A model generated the notes under the pieces. The model saw nothing but the letters and a program-made list of their open reading frames with translations, was not told where the DNA came from and did no database searches. From contig CALEII010000033.1 of the NCBI GenBank assembly GCA_937876205.1, positions 1 through 64,000 of the forward strand: a stretch of 64,000 bases of DNA. Direction: 5' to 3'. The DNA comes from an uncultured Clostridia bacterium. GTDB taxonomy: Bacteria > Bacillota > Clostridia > Oscillospirales > Acutalibacteraceae. Below are positions 17,730-26,480 of this stretch, in pieces; the stretch's first letter is position 1, and each line of letters starts with the position of its first letter. Both the position numbers and the translations under genes were made by a program.

Positions 17730-18821
17730 TCCCGTATATTTTTCGTAAGGAATATTTATTCTCCAGTCGCCGACTACATTTTCGGTGTCAATTCCGTCGA
17801 ATGTATTTTTATTCTGAAGATAATTTTCAAACACATCAACAAGAGCCTCTGCCATACCTTCGGCATCCTGTTTGATTGTGCCTGTCATAACGCCCTGCTC
17901 AATTTTTGATTTTGCCGCATCAGTGGCATCAACGCCGAATACGGGAATTGTCTTGCCCGAACCGTTGTTATAGCCTGCAGCCTGAAGTGATGCTATGGCA
18001 CCCAGAGCCATTTCATCGTTGTTGGCGATAACAAGCTCTACCATATTTTTTGCAGATTCACTGTGTTTTGCAAGAATTGTACCCATATAATTCGTTGCGG
18101 CTGCAGAGGACCAGTTGCCGTCCTGGTCAACGAGGTATTTATTGTTGTTGGCTTCATCGTAAAACAGCAGCTCCGGCTTCTGATTCTGAGTGAGCACCTT
18201 GTTTGCATCCTCAACTGCAAACTGAGTTCTCGCAATCGCTTCAAGATTGCCCTCCTGCCCCTTGAACATAACATAGCTGATTTTTCCGTCACCGTTAAGG
18301 TCAACAGCATCGTAATTAGTCACAAGGTAATTACCTATCATCTCGCCCTGCATATGGCCTGCCATTTCGTAATCGGTGCCCACCATAATACATTTGTCAT
18401 AGCTTCTTATAACCGATTCATTGACAGAACGGTTGAAAAAAACAACGGGGATGTTCTTTTCTTTCGCAAGGTTTATGATATTCTGTGCGGCATCGTCTGA
18501 GCCCGTGTCAACAATATTGACTGCAAGAAGAGATGAGCCCTTTGCAATTGCCGTCTGTACCTGCTCAGTCTGTGTGGTCTGATTGCTGTTTGAATCGTAG
18601 TTCTGATATTTCAGCCCTGCATCCTTAAGCTCCTTATCAAGAGCTGCACGTACAGATGAAATATATGTGTCGCTGTAGGTGTAATAGAAAACAGCAATTT
18701 CACCTGCTTTTTGCTGATTGTTACCCGTGTTATCGCTGTCGGGCGTTGTCTGATTGTTGTCACAACCGTATAAGCTCAGTGAAAAAATCAGAACTAACAT
18801 CAAAGAAATAAGTTTTTTCAT
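17727..18821 (-). CDS. mglB: Galactose-type sugar-binding lipoprotein of ABC transporter
   Basis: 364 residues, periplasmic-binding-protein type I fold of the CUT2 family, anchored as a lipoprotein (MKKLISLMLVLIFSLSLYGC, lipobox LYGC). Features include EIAVFYYTYSDTYISSVRAAL, KNIPVVFFNRSVNES, a Ca-site-like DLNGDGKISYVMFKG segment as in galactose-binding proteins, and GVDATDAAKSKIEQGVMTGTIKQDAEG near the C-terminus. It captures the sugar outside the membrane for MglAC. First gene of the operon; AGGAGGACAG lies before the ATG. The galactose preference agrees with the nearby galT/alpha-galactosidase operon but was not tested. Confidence 0.9.
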   Translation of the reverse strand: MKKLISLMLVLIFSLSLYGCDNNQTTPDSDNTGNNQQKAGEIAVFYYTYSDTYISSVRAALDKELKDAGLKYQNYDSNSNQTTQTEQVQTAIAKGSSLLAVNIVDTGSDDAAQNIINLAKEKNIPVVFFNRSVNESVIRSYDKCIMVGTDYEMAGHMQGEMIGNYLVTNYDAVDLNGDGKISYVMFKGQEGNLEAIARTQFAVEDANKVLTQNQKPELLFYDEANNNKYLVDQDGNWSSAAATNYMGTILAKHSESAKNMVELVIANNDEMALGAIASLQAAGYNNGSGKTIPVFGVDATDAAKSKIEQGVMTGTIKQDAEGMAEALVDVFENYLQNKNTFDGIDTENVVGDWRINIPYEKYTG

Positions 18822-18892
18822 AAATCTGTCCTCCTGACATCATTTTTCTGATATTATTGTTTTCCACAAAACTGTATCTTAATCAGAAAATA

Positions 18893-18923
18893 ACAAAAAA
18901 AATTCAACCCCGTGTATACGGAG
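18893..18923 (-). terminator. Probable terminator after the MATE gene
   Basis: Minus strand CTCCGT, ATAC, ACGGGG (6 bp with one G-T pair), followed by TTGAA and a run of T. A weak hairpin, but well placed. Confidence 0.5.
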
Positions 18924-18940
18924 CTGAAATGCATAAATAT

Positions 18941-20320
18941 TTATTCTTCTGTCATTATTCTGTTTGCTTTTTTCATTGTCTTGCCAAGGAAAATTGCACT
19001 GAGTATCAGCGAAAATAATTCGGCAATGGGGAAGGCAAGCCATACCAGTGTAAGATTGCCTGTCAGTGACAACAGCCAGGCCACGGGTAGCAATACCAAC
19101 AGCTGACGGCATACGGACACAATGAGACTGTATAACGGGTTGCCGATAGCCTGACATACCGAGCCTGCAATGATGCAGAAGCCTGCAAGGAAGAAATGCG
19201 GAGCAATGATTCTAAGTGCAGGTACTCCGATTCGCATCATTTCATCTGATGCAGTGAAGAATGTCAGCAACACCTGCGGAATTGATTCAAATACAATCAC
19301 GCCGACAGACATAATTGCAATAGCTGATATTATGGTCAGCTTTATTGTGCGCTTGACTCTGTCCGGCTTTTTTGCGCCGTAATTGAATGCAATTATGGGT
19401 ACCATACCGTTATTCAGACCAAATACAGGCATAAAGATGAAGCTCTGTAGCTTGAAATATGCACCAAAAACGGCTGTTGCAGTTGTTGTGAAGCCTATGA
19501 GAATTCTGTTAAGACCGAAATTCATTACGGAGCCAATCGACTGCATAATTATTGAGGGAAAGCCGACCTTGTATATACCTATTACCGTTTCGGTGTGCCA
19601 ACGGATATCTCTGAGTCTGATATGAATATCAGGATTGAATTTTATATTTATTATAACGGCAACTATTGCTGCAATAATCTGACCTGTGACAGTTGCAATT
19701 GCCGCACCCTTTACACCCATTGCGGGAAAGCCGAAATAACCGAAAATAAGAATAGGGTCAAGCACTATATTTATGAGTGCACCTATGAGCTGAGTAAACG
19801 TAGCATGCAGCGTTCTGCCTGTTGATTGCAGTAATCTCTCAAAACAGAACTGAGAAAAAATGCCGACTGAGAATGTGAGACAGACAGAAGCGTAATCTGT
19901 TCCGTAGCGGACAATCTCTTCAATGTCCGTTTGGAGCAGAAAAAACGGTTCTGTGAGAAAAATACCGACAAGTGCAAACACAACAGAACAGCACAGAGAC
20001 ATAAAAATGCCGACGTTTGCGGATCTGTCAGCTTCATCCTGCTTCTTTGCACCCAGCGCTCTGGAGAGAAGAGCATTTATTCCAACGGCAGTGCCTGCAC
20101 CGAAAGCTATCATAAGATTCTGAAGAGGGAATGCAAGTGAAACTGCGGTAAGTGCATTCTCACTGAGTTTTGCAACAAAAACGCTGTCAACAACGTTATA
20201 AAACGCCTGAACGAGCATTGATATCATCATAGGCACTGCCATTGAGAAAAGTAATTTTCCCGTTGACATAACGCCCATTTTATTTTCACTCGCAGGTGTT
20301 CTTTTTTTATTATTATCCAT
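18941..20320 (-). CDS. MATE family multidrug/Na+ efflux transporter
   Basis: 459 residues, twelve predicted helices in two MatE halves. The first helix region reads MAVPMMISMLVQAFYNVVDSV, the usual opening of the DinF/NorM-like group; the second half has NFGLNRILIGFTTTATAVFG and PIIAFNYGAKKPDRV. It exports cationic drugs or metabolites in exchange for Na+ or H+; the substrate cannot be read from sequence. Single gene between terminators, upstream of mglB on the same strand. Confidence 0.92.
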   Translation of the reverse strand: MDNNKKRTPASENKMGVMSTGKLLFSMAVPMMISMLVQAFYNVVDSVFVAKLSENALTAVSLAFPLQNLMIAFGAGTAVGINALLSRALGAKKQDEADRSANVGIFMSLCCSVVFALVGIFLTEPFFLLQTDIEEIVRYGTDYASVCLTFSVGIFSQFCFERLLQSTGRTLHATFTQLIGALINIVLDPILIFGYFGFPAMGVKGAAIATVTGQIIAAIVAVIINIKFNPDIHIRLRDIRWHTETVIGIYKVGFPSIIMQSIGSVMNFGLNRILIGFTTTATAVFGAYFKLQSFIFMPVFGLNNGMVPIIAFNYGAKKPDRVKRTIKLTIISAIAIMSVGVIVFESIPQVLLTFFTASDEMMRIGVPALRIIAPHFFLAGFCIIAGSVCQAIGNPLYSLIVSVCRQLLVLLPVAWLLSLTGNLTLVWLAFPIAELFSLILSAIFLGKTMKKANRIMTEE

Positions 20321-20348
20321 ACTTTTTATTTCCTGTTCCTAAAAATCA

Positions 20349-20373
20349 AATCGGGTGAACACGCCACCCGATT
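20349..20373 (-). terminator. Terminator of the nucleotidyltransferase gene
   Basis: AATCGGGTG / CACCCGATT stem followed on the minus strand by TGATTTTT. Confidence 0.75.
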
Positions 20374-20408
20374 GTGTATAATATCATACAAGGATTTTTA
20401 TGTCAATA

Positions 20409-21287
20409 TCAATCATAAAGTCCGTCAGCTATCATTTTACCGATAGCTTCAACAACCTGAGGCTTATCTTCCTTGTATGTAACGCCGTACCACTTATCCT
20501 CAGCGGGAAGAACCTTTACATTCTTTATGCCGTTCTCAATAAGATATGTGATAATCAGAGGCAGATAATACTCAGCCTTGGGCTCATTGATATTCTCTTT
20601 AAGAAATTCAGCAAAACCTTTTTCAATAAAATCAAAAATATCAGGTCTGAAGCCCCAAAGGTTCATTGAAACGAGTGTATCGGGTGCAAGCTGAGTCCAT
20701 GTTGCACCGTCATCCTCAGTGAAACGGCAGTTGTTGTCTATCTTTGTTCTTTCTGTTACGCTCTTAAGACAGTCGTTCTTAACAACACAGACACCTCTTG
20801 CAACCGTTCCGTTTTCTGTGAGAGTGTTCTTAAGACGGAAGCCTGCCATACAGTAATCTGAGCCTTCACTTGTAAGCTCCTGATAAATCTTATCAAAAGC
20901 GTGTCTGCCGTAGTAGTCATCTGCATTTACAACAGCAAACGGTTCGTTTATAACATCCTTACAGCAGAGAATTGCGTGAGCAGTACCCCAGGGCTTGACT
21001 CTTGTCTCAGGACAGACAAAGCCCTCAGGGAGCTTATAAAGCTCCTGATAAACATATTCAACATCAATGATTTTTTCTATTCTCTTGCCGACTATTGAAA
21101 TAAAATCTTCTGCAATAGCCTCTTTTATAACAAAAACAATTTTGTTGAAGCCGGCTCTCTTAGCATCGTAAGCCGAAAAATCAAGAAGAACTCTGCCGTC
21201 TTCAGAAATGGGCTCCATCTGCTTCAGACCGCCGAAACGGCTGCCCATACCTGCCGCCATAACTACAAGTGTTGCATTTTTTGACAT
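20409..21287 (-). CDS. Sugar-phosphate nucleotidyltransferase family protein
   Basis: 292 residues with the NTP_transferase fold. The nucleotide-binding opening VVMAAGMGSRFGGLKQM (residues 8-24) and later AVVNADDYYG (metal-binding Asp pair) are clear. Such proteins charge a sugar phosphate with UTP or another NTP; this subgroup, common in Clostridia, is usually annotated only as nucleotidyltransferase and resembles UDP-glucose pyrophosphorylase in its first half. No partner genes for a particular pathway are adjacent, so the sugar is unknown. Single gene with its own terminator. Confidence 0.85.
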   Translation of the reverse strand: MSKNATLVVMAAGMGSRFGGLKQMEPISEDGRVLLDFSAYDAKRAGFNKIVFVIKEAIAEDFISIVGKRIEKIIDVEYVYQELYKLPEGFVCPETRVKPWGTAHAILCCKDVINEPFAVVNADDYYGRHAFDKIYQELTSEGSDYCMAGFRLKNTLTENGTVARGVCVVKNDCLKSVTERTKIDNNCRFTEDDGATWTQLAPDTLVSMNLWGFRPDIFDFIEKGFAEFLKENINEPKAEYYLPLIITYLIENGIKNVKVLPAEDKWYGVTYKEDKPQVVEAIGKMIADGLYD

Positions 21288-21401
21288 TTTTATTACCCCA
21301 CTTAATTTTTTGATAAATTTATTATATCATATAATGAAAATTTAATCAACCATAAACAACAAAAATGAATAATGGCGTAAATGCTGACGCTTAATAAAAA
21401 A

Positions 21402-21428
21402 GGTGGAAGGGGTATAACCTCTTCCACC
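21402..21428 (-). terminator. Terminator-like hairpin after pheT
   Basis: GGTGGAAG / CTTCCACC arms around GGGTATAACCT (inner GGT/ACC also pairs), with an A-rich stretch on the plus strand that gives T after the stem on the minus strand. Confidence 0.75.
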
Positions 21429-21429
21429 G

Positions 21430-21470
21430 TTACTGATTACCGATTACTGATTACCGATTACTGATTACTG
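21430..21470. repeat. Short tandem repeat at the pheT stop codon
   Basis: About three copies of a 14-bp unit (ATTACTGATTACCG and close variants). The pheT stop lies in the copy nearest the gene. Confidence 0.7.
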
Positions 21471-23822
21471 CTTAAGCTCAACGCCGATTTCCTTAAGTGA
21501 TGCAAGGATGTTGTCGATATGTGCCTGAATTTCGTCCATAGCAAGTGTTCTGTCGGGAGCTGAGAATGAAAGTCTGACTGCCATACTCTTTGTAGTGCCG
21601 TCATCGAACATATCAATAACCTTTGCACCTGTGAGCTCGGGAATATTCTTGCTTTCCCAGGCAGCCTTGATGTCCGCATACTTCTTGTCTGCAATAACAA
21701 GTGAAAGGTCATAGTCGATTGCAGGGAACTTTGAAGGATCGGCATACTTGGCATCTGCAACAGCGATTGCAAAGAACTTATCAAGGTCGATTTCAGCACA
21801 TACAACAGCAGCATTCTTATCGAGCTTCTGGTTGTTCATCGGGTGAAGTGTGAACATTTCACCGAGTTTTTCACCGTTATAGCTGATTTCTGCTGTATTC
21901 TTCGGATGCTGATATGCGTGAGAAACTGTTACAGCCTTTGTGAAGTGAGCATCATCGTGCTTGATGTCACGGAAGATGAACTTGAGCATATTGAGCATCT
22001 TGAAGTAGAGGTCTTTTTCTGTGCCGACTTTATCGTAAAGAACAACGCCGAGTCTTCTTCTTTCGTCACAGTAGCCGTTTTCAAGGTAGCCGTCGACAAC
22101 TCGTCCGCACTCAAAGATGCCGAATGTGGGAGCAAATGACTTGTTCTCATAAGCAATTGTGAGAAGTGTGGGAATCATTGAATTTCTGATTGTGCCGTTT
22201 TCGGGAGTGGGAATGTTGAGAATTGTACAGTTTTCTTCAACGTCGATACCCAGCTTCTTATACTTCTTACCGTCACACCAGATATATGAATGAACCTCGT
22301 GAAGCTTGAATTTATTTACAAGAAGGTCCTTGATAAGTGCATCTTCACTCTTTACAGCCTCGGCTCTTACGGGCTTGAGGGCACTGAGAGTTGTCTTGAT
22401 TTCAAAGTTGTCATAACCGAAAATTCTTGTGATTTCTTCGATAAGGTCAGCCTTGATTGTAACGTCCTTTGTGCTTCTCCATGAAGGTACAACAACCTTG
22501 AAGCCGTCGTTTTCAGCTGTTACCTTAAAGCCGAGAGAAACAAGAGTTTCCTCAATCTGCTCGTTGCTGAAGGAAATACCTGTATATCTGTCAACATACT
22601 TCTTATCGATGAAAAGCTCAATTTCAGGGTATTTTTTTACATACTTATCAGCAAGCTTTGAAACAACGACTGCACCGTCGTCAATTTCCTTGAGAAGCTT
22701 AACGAAACGACGGATTGCAGTAACTGTCATTTCGGGGTCAAGGATTTTTTCATAACGTGCAGAAGCATCTGTACGAAGACCCATTCTTGATGATGTCTTT
22801 CTTACGCAGACGCCGTCAAAGTTAGCTGATTCAAGCACAACTGAGTCTGTATCGCCGACGATTTCAGAATCAAGACCGCCCATAATACCTGCAACAGCAA
22901 CGGGCTCGTCATTGTTGAGGATAAGAAGTGTGTTTTCGTCAGTATCTCTCTCAACGCCGTCAAGAGTTGTGAATTTACCGCCGTTTTCAGCCATACCGAT
23001 ACCGATTGACTGAACCTTTTTGCCGTCAAAAGCGTGCATGGGCTGACCCATTTCAAGCATAAGGTAGTTTGTAAGGTCAGCAAGAAGATTGATGCCTCTC
23101 ATTCCGCAGTAGAAGAGTCTGATTCTCATCGCAACGGGGCTGACTGTCTTCTTTATGTTGTTGATACGCAGTGCAGAATATCTGTAGACTGCATCACTCT
23201 TTACTTCAACGGGGATTTCTTCACCGTCATATTCACATTCATCAATTGCAAGAGCCTTGAGAGGTCTCTTTGTGATAGCAGAGAATTCTCTTGCGATACC
23301 GTAATGACCCCAGAGGTCGGGACGGTTTGTAAGTGACTTGTTGTCAACCTCAAAAATGATATCCTTAACGGGATAGATGTCACAGATATCTGTGCCGAGT
23401 GCAACATCCTCAAAGATTTCCATAAGACCTGAATGGTCGTCGCTGATGCCGAGCTCTGACTCTGAGCAGCACATACCTGCTGATTCATAGCCTGCAACAA
23501 CAGCATTCTTGATTTCGCCGCCGCATACTCTGCCGCCTGCCATTGCAACGGGCACAACCATACCCTCTCTTACATTGGGGGCACCGCAGACGATGTCAAG
23601 AACCTTTTCACCAACGTCAACCTTGAGAAGGTGAAGCTTCTTTGAGTTGGGGTGGTTTTCAATTGAAACAATCTTACCTGCAACAACCTTTTTGAGGTCA
23701 TTACCTTTGTAATAAATATCTTCTACTTCAGCGGTGGAAAGAGTGAAACGGTGAATGAGTTCCTCAATATTAAGACCGCTTAAATCAACAAATTCGTTGA
23801 TCCAGTTCATTGATACAAACAT
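21465..23822 (-). CDS. pheT: Phenylalanyl-tRNA synthetase beta subunit
   Basis: 785 residues, the standard bacterial length. Domains in order: B1 (MFVSMNWINEFVDL), tRNA-binding EMAP/OB fold (about 40-150; VVAGKIVSIENHPNSKKLHLLKVDVG), B3/B4 editing module (about 210-390, with GIMGGLDSE and TSSRMGLRTDASARYEK), B5 (about 405-470), catalytic-like module, and C-terminal ferredoxin-fold anticodon-binding domain (about 690-785; FPAIDYDLSLVI). With PheS it forms the alpha2-beta2 enzyme that charges tRNA-Phe. It starts 15 bp after pheS stops and shares the T-box leader. Confidence 0.97.
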   Translation of the reverse strand: MFVSMNWINEFVDLSGLNIEELIHRFTLSTAEVEDIYYKGNDLKKVVAGKIVSIENHPNSKKLHLLKVDVGEKVLDIVCGAPNVREGMVVPVAMAGGRVCGGEIKNAVVAGYESAGMCCSESELGISDDHSGLMEIFEDVALGTDICDIYPVKDIIFEVDNKSLTNRPDLWGHYGIAREFSAITKRPLKALAIDECEYDGEEIPVEVKSDAVYRYSALRINNIKKTVSPVAMRIRLFYCGMRGINLLADLTNYLMLEMGQPMHAFDGKKVQSIGIGMAENGGKFTTLDGVERDTDENTLLILNNDEPVAVAGIMGGLDSEIVGDTDSVVLESANFDGVCVRKTSSRMGLRTDASARYEKILDPEMTVTAIRRFVKLLKEIDDGAVVVSKLADKYVKKYPEIELFIDKKYVDRYTGISFSNEQIEETLVSLGFKVTAENDGFKVVVPSWRSTKDVTIKADLIEEITRIFGYDNFEIKTTLSALKPVRAEAVKSEDALIKDLLVNKFKLHEVHSYIWCDGKKYKKLGIDVEENCTILNIPTPENGTIRNSMIPTLLTIAYENKSFAPTFGIFECGRVVDGYLENGYCDERRRLGVVLYDKVGTEKDLYFKMLNMLKFIFRDIKHDDAHFTKAVTVSHAYQHPKNTAEISYNGEKLGEMFTLHPMNNQKLDKNAAVVCAEIDLDKFFAIAVADAKYADPSKFPAIDYDLSLVIADKKYADIKAAWESKNIPELTGAKVIDMFDDGTTKSMAVRLSFSAPDRTLAMDEIQAHIDNILASLKEIGVELKQ

Positions 23823-23837
23823 TGTTCTCTCTCCTCC

Positions 23838-24863
23838 TTACTTACCTATAAACTGTGAAAGTGATTTAAGATTACCCGAATTGAGAATACGGATATCCTT
23901 GATTCCGTACTTCATCATTGCAAGTCTTGTAAGACCGAGACCGAATGCGAAGCCTGTGTATTTTTCTGTGTCGATTCCGCCGTATTCAAGAACATTGGGA
24001 TGAATCATACCGCAGGGGCAAAGCTCAAGCCAGCCTGAATGCTTACAGGTGGGACAGCCTTCGCCGCCGCACACAAGGCACTGAATGTCAAGCTCAAAGC
24101 CGGGTTCAACGAAGGGGAAGAAACCGGGACGCAGTCTGACTGTAACATCCTGACCGAAAACCTCTGAAAGCATAGTCTTCATAAAGTAGATAAGGTTTGA
24201 GATTGAGATATCTTCATCAATCATAATACCTTCCATCTGGAAGAAGGTGTTTTCGTGGCTTGCGTCTGTTGATTCATTTCTGAAGCATCTGCCGGGGAAG
24301 ATTGCACGAAGAGGTGCACCGTATTTCTTCATTATTGAATTCTGTGCAGCTGAAGTGTGAGTCTTGAGAAGCTGACCGCTTGAGAGATAGTATGTGTCCT
24401 GCATATCTCTTGCGGGGTGATGCTTTGGAATATTGAGAGCCTCGAAGCAGTTGAAGTCGTCAACGATTTCTGAGAAGTCTTCGATTGTGAAGCCCATTGT
24501 GCGGAAGATTTCTTCAACCTCTCTCTGGATAAGTGTGATGGGGTGATATGAACCCATTTCCATATCCATAGGAAGTGAAACGTCATAATCCTCTGCAGAA
24601 TCAATAAGCTTCTGCTCTTCTTTCTTTACGATTTCAGCCTGAGCTTCTGCAAGTTTCTTTTCAATTTCCTGCTTTACTTCATTGACTGCCTGACCGAATG
24701 CCTTTTTTTCTTCGTTGGGAACATTTTTGAGCTGGCCCATAAGACCTGCCACATGACCTTTTTTGCCGCAGTATTCAACACGGAGTGCTTCAAGAGCTTC
24801 TGATGAATCTGCGTTTTTCAGAGCTTCTTCAAATTTAAAGAGAAGTTCTTTTGTCTCGTTCAT
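23838..24863 (-). CDS. pheS: Phenylalanyl-tRNA synthetase alpha subunit
   Basis: 341 residues. An N-terminal coiled coil (about 1-85, rich in Glu/Lys) is followed by the class II catalytic core: motif 1 HPITLIQREVEEIF, motif 2 (FPGRCFRNESTDASHENTFF) and motif 3 (GFAFGLGLTRLAMMKYGI). It carries the active site that attaches phenylalanine to tRNA-Phe. The start ATG at 24863 has GAAAGGATG upstream. About 155 bp separate it from the T-box terminator, and that gap is filled by a dispersed repeat. Confidence 0.97.
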   Translation of the reverse strand: MNETKELLFKFEEALKNADSSEALEALRVEYCGKKGHVAGLMGQLKNVPNEEKKAFGQAVNEVKQEIEKKLAEAQAEIVKKEEQKLIDSAEDYDVSLPMDMEMGSYHPITLIQREVEEIFRTMGFTIEDFSEIVDDFNCFEALNIPKHHPARDMQDTYYLSSGQLLKTHTSAAQNSIMKKYGAPLRAIFPGRCFRNESTDASHENTFFQMEGIMIDEDISISNLIYFMKTMLSEVFGQDVTVRLRPGFFPFVEPGFELDIQCLVCGGEGCPTCKHSGWLELCPCGMIHPNVLEYGGIDTEKYTGFAFGLGLTRLAMMKYGIKDIRILNSGNLKSLSQFIGK

Positions 24864-24883
24864 TTATATCATCCTTTCATTGT

Positions 24884-25013
24884 TTACAATTCGCAATTGT
24901 CAATTCGCAATTCGCAATTTCGGAAAAGGCGTCGCCTTTTAAACCATTATAATGGGGCAAGGGGCAAAGCCCCTTCATCAATTGCACATTGCCAATTGAT
25001 AATTGATAATTAA
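24884..25013. repeat. Dispersed hairpin cassette, copy 1
   Basis: Three consecutive palindromes, AAAAGGCG/CGCCTTTT, CCATTATAATGG and AAGGGGC/GCCCCTT, are flanked by repeated AATTCGCAATT and AATTGATAATTG motifs. Nearly the same order and sequence recurs at 55206-55330 in the same plus-strand orientation. Here it lies inside the pheS mRNA leader, between T-box terminator and start codon. Confidence 0.8.
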
Positions 25014-25017
25014 AAAA

Positions 25018-25262
25018 CCGTCCCGGAAAAACGGGACGGAAAAAAAACCGTGGTACCACCCGAATTCAGAAACTGAATGTTTCTGCACTCTTGCCCGCTT
25101 TAATGCAGCGGTTACATTCTGCTTAATCTCTGTTTTCGCAGAAAGCTCAGACGCTGAAATTCACACTTCACTGCTCCGAGGTCACTTACAGCCGATGATG
25201 ACCACTCTCTGTCGGGGTTGAATGAATGCTACTTACACGCCGTCAACGCATTTTTACATATC
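25018..25262 (-). promoter_or_regulatory. T-box leader of pheST (phenylalanine)
   Basis: A tRNA-sensing riboswitch on the minus strand. The invariant T-box GGGTGGTACCACGG lies at about 25062-25049, followed by a terminator stem CCGTCCCG/CGGGACGG and a T run (25039-25018). Upstream is a Stem I region with ACAGAGAGTGG and a likely specifier TTC within GAATTTCAGC (25158-25156), matching tRNA-Phe. Uncharged tRNA-Phe would stabilise the antiterminator and let pheST be transcribed. Confidence 0.93.
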
Positions 25263-25268
25263 ATGAGT

Positions 25269-25297
25269 ATTTTAGCACAGTGAAAATCATAAGTCAA
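25269..25297 (-). promoter_or_regulatory. Promoter of the pheST T-box transcript
   Basis: Minus strand TTGACT, 17 bp, TAAAAT, directly before the T-box Stem I. Confidence 0.75.
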
Positions 25298-25352
25298 CAG
25301 CAAAAGTGCATAATTAAAGACAAAAAAACACATATTACCTTGTTTTTTTGTA

Positions 25353-25381
25353 TTGTAAAAAAGCAATTTTTATGATATACT
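25353..25381 (+). promoter_or_regulatory. Promoter of the dockerin-like gene
   Basis: TTGTAA, 17 bp, TATACT, followed 39 bp downstream by the ATG at 25420 with AAAGGAGAATG as ribosome binding site. Confidence 0.7.
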
Positions 25382-25419
25382 CTGTCTGTAATAATATTTT
25401 TTTAAAAGGAGAATGAAAA

Positions 25420-26433
25420 ATGAAGAACAGAGTTTTATCTGTCATTCTTGTGCTGACGCTTATCTTTTCATCAGCTGCAATTCTTGTAAATGCAGAGAGT
25501 GTCAAGCTCGGTGACCTTAATGATGACGGCAGAGTCACTGCTATGGACGCCCGTCTTGCCCTGAGAGCTTCAGCAAAGATTGATGTTCTTGATGAAAGCA
25601 AATTTACCGCAGCAGACGTTGATTTCAACGGCAGAATAACTGCAATGGATGCAAGAATTATCCTCAGAGCTTCTGCTCAGATAGAGCCTCTTCCCGAAGT
25701 TTCAACAGACGAAACAACCACTGAAAAGCCTGATGAAACAACCACTGAGAAGCCTGACGAAACAACTACAGCAAAACCCGATGAAACAACAACCGTAAAG
25801 CCCGATGAAACAACTACAGAGGAGCCCTCAACAGGTGTTGTTGTCAGTGAATATCCCGAAGTGATTGACACCTTCTTCAGCGGCAAGTTCTATCTCAAAT
25901 GCGCTATGGGTGAAGGTGCTGATGCAAGTGTAGAAATTGCGGCAAACGGCAAGAATTATGAGCTTGTGGCAGGCTTTGGTGAAATGCAGTTCAATATCTA
26001 TTACTACAGATATCAGACATATTTCAAGAATCCTGCAAAGAAGACATATGCTATATATGATAAGGAAGCTAAAGAAACACTCAGCAAGTATATGGACGGA
26101 TTTGAGCTTGATTTTGATGAAATTCTTATGAACTTTGAATTCGGCAAGGTTGAGATTACTGAAGATCCCGTTCTCACAAAGGGCTTCTTCAAAGGTGAGG
26201 AATGTGACATTTACACGTTCAGCACAGATGGCAGCAGCTACACAGCATTCTACTTCGTTGAAGAAGAGCTCAAGAGCATTGTGAAGCTTGATGCCAACGG
26301 CAATGAGACATCAGTTATTCTTGTAGAAGAGCTTTCCTCAAAGATTCCTTCAGGTATGCTGACAATCAGCGGTTACAAGAAGCAGGAAATCCTCACTTTC
26401 CTCATATCACTTCTTCCCGAAGGTATAATGTAA
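25420..26433 (+). CDS. Secreted protein with N-terminal dockerin-like repeats and a Pro/Thr linker
   Basis: 337 residues. Signal peptide at 1-26 (VILVLTLIFSSAAILVNA). Two dockerin type I-like Ca-binding repeats follow at once (about 28-90): GDLNDDGRVTAMDARLALR and DVDFNGRITAMDARIILR. Then comes a linker of four or five PDETTT units (97-134) and an unrecognised beta-rich domain (about 145-337). Canonical dockerins sit at the C-terminus and read VNSxDLxLLKRYLL; the DARxxLR version at the N-terminus is unusual and may bind a different partner. No scaffoldin is present nearby. Monocistronic, with a promoter at 25353-25381 and a strong terminator. Confidence 0.8.
   Translation: MKNRVLSVILVLTLIFSSAAILVNAESVKLGDLNDDGRVTAMDARLALRASAKIDVLDESKFTAADVDFNGRITAMDARIILRASAQIEPLPEVSTDETTTEKPDETTTEKPDETTTAKPDETTTVKPDETTTEEPSTGVVVSEYPEVIDTFFSGKFYLKCAMGEGADASVEIAANGKNYELVAGFGEMQFNIYYYRYQTYFKNPAKKTYAIYDKEAKETLSKYMDGFELDFDEILMNFEFGKVEITEDPVLTKGFFKGEECDIYTFSTDGSSYTAFYFVEEELKSIVKLDANGNETSVILVEELSSKIPSGMLTISGYKKQEILTFLISLLPEGIM
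25708..25821 (+). repeat. In-gene tandem repeat coding for PDETTT linker
   Basis: Units of 24 bp coding for PDETTTEK and close variants, with codon differences between units, so the array is not very recent. Confidence 0.8.
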
Positions 26434-26445
26434 ATATAAAAATAT

Positions 26446-26480
26446 TTCACCTGACTTCAATTGAGGTCAGGTGAATTTTT
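26446..26480. terminator. Bidirectional terminator
   Basis: Perfect 10-bp stem TTCACCTGAC / GTCAGGTGAA, followed by TTTTTT on the plus strand and by an AT-rich tract on the minus strand, between converging genes. Confidence 0.88.

Noticed and set aside
24884..25013. CRISPR array
   Set aside because: The repeated AATTGCGAATT motifs are irregular and short with no spacers; it is a palindromic cassette present twice.
25677..25886. Minus-strand frame rich in VVVSSGF repeats
   Set aside because: It is the mirror of the PDETTT-coding repeat in the real gene on the plus strand.
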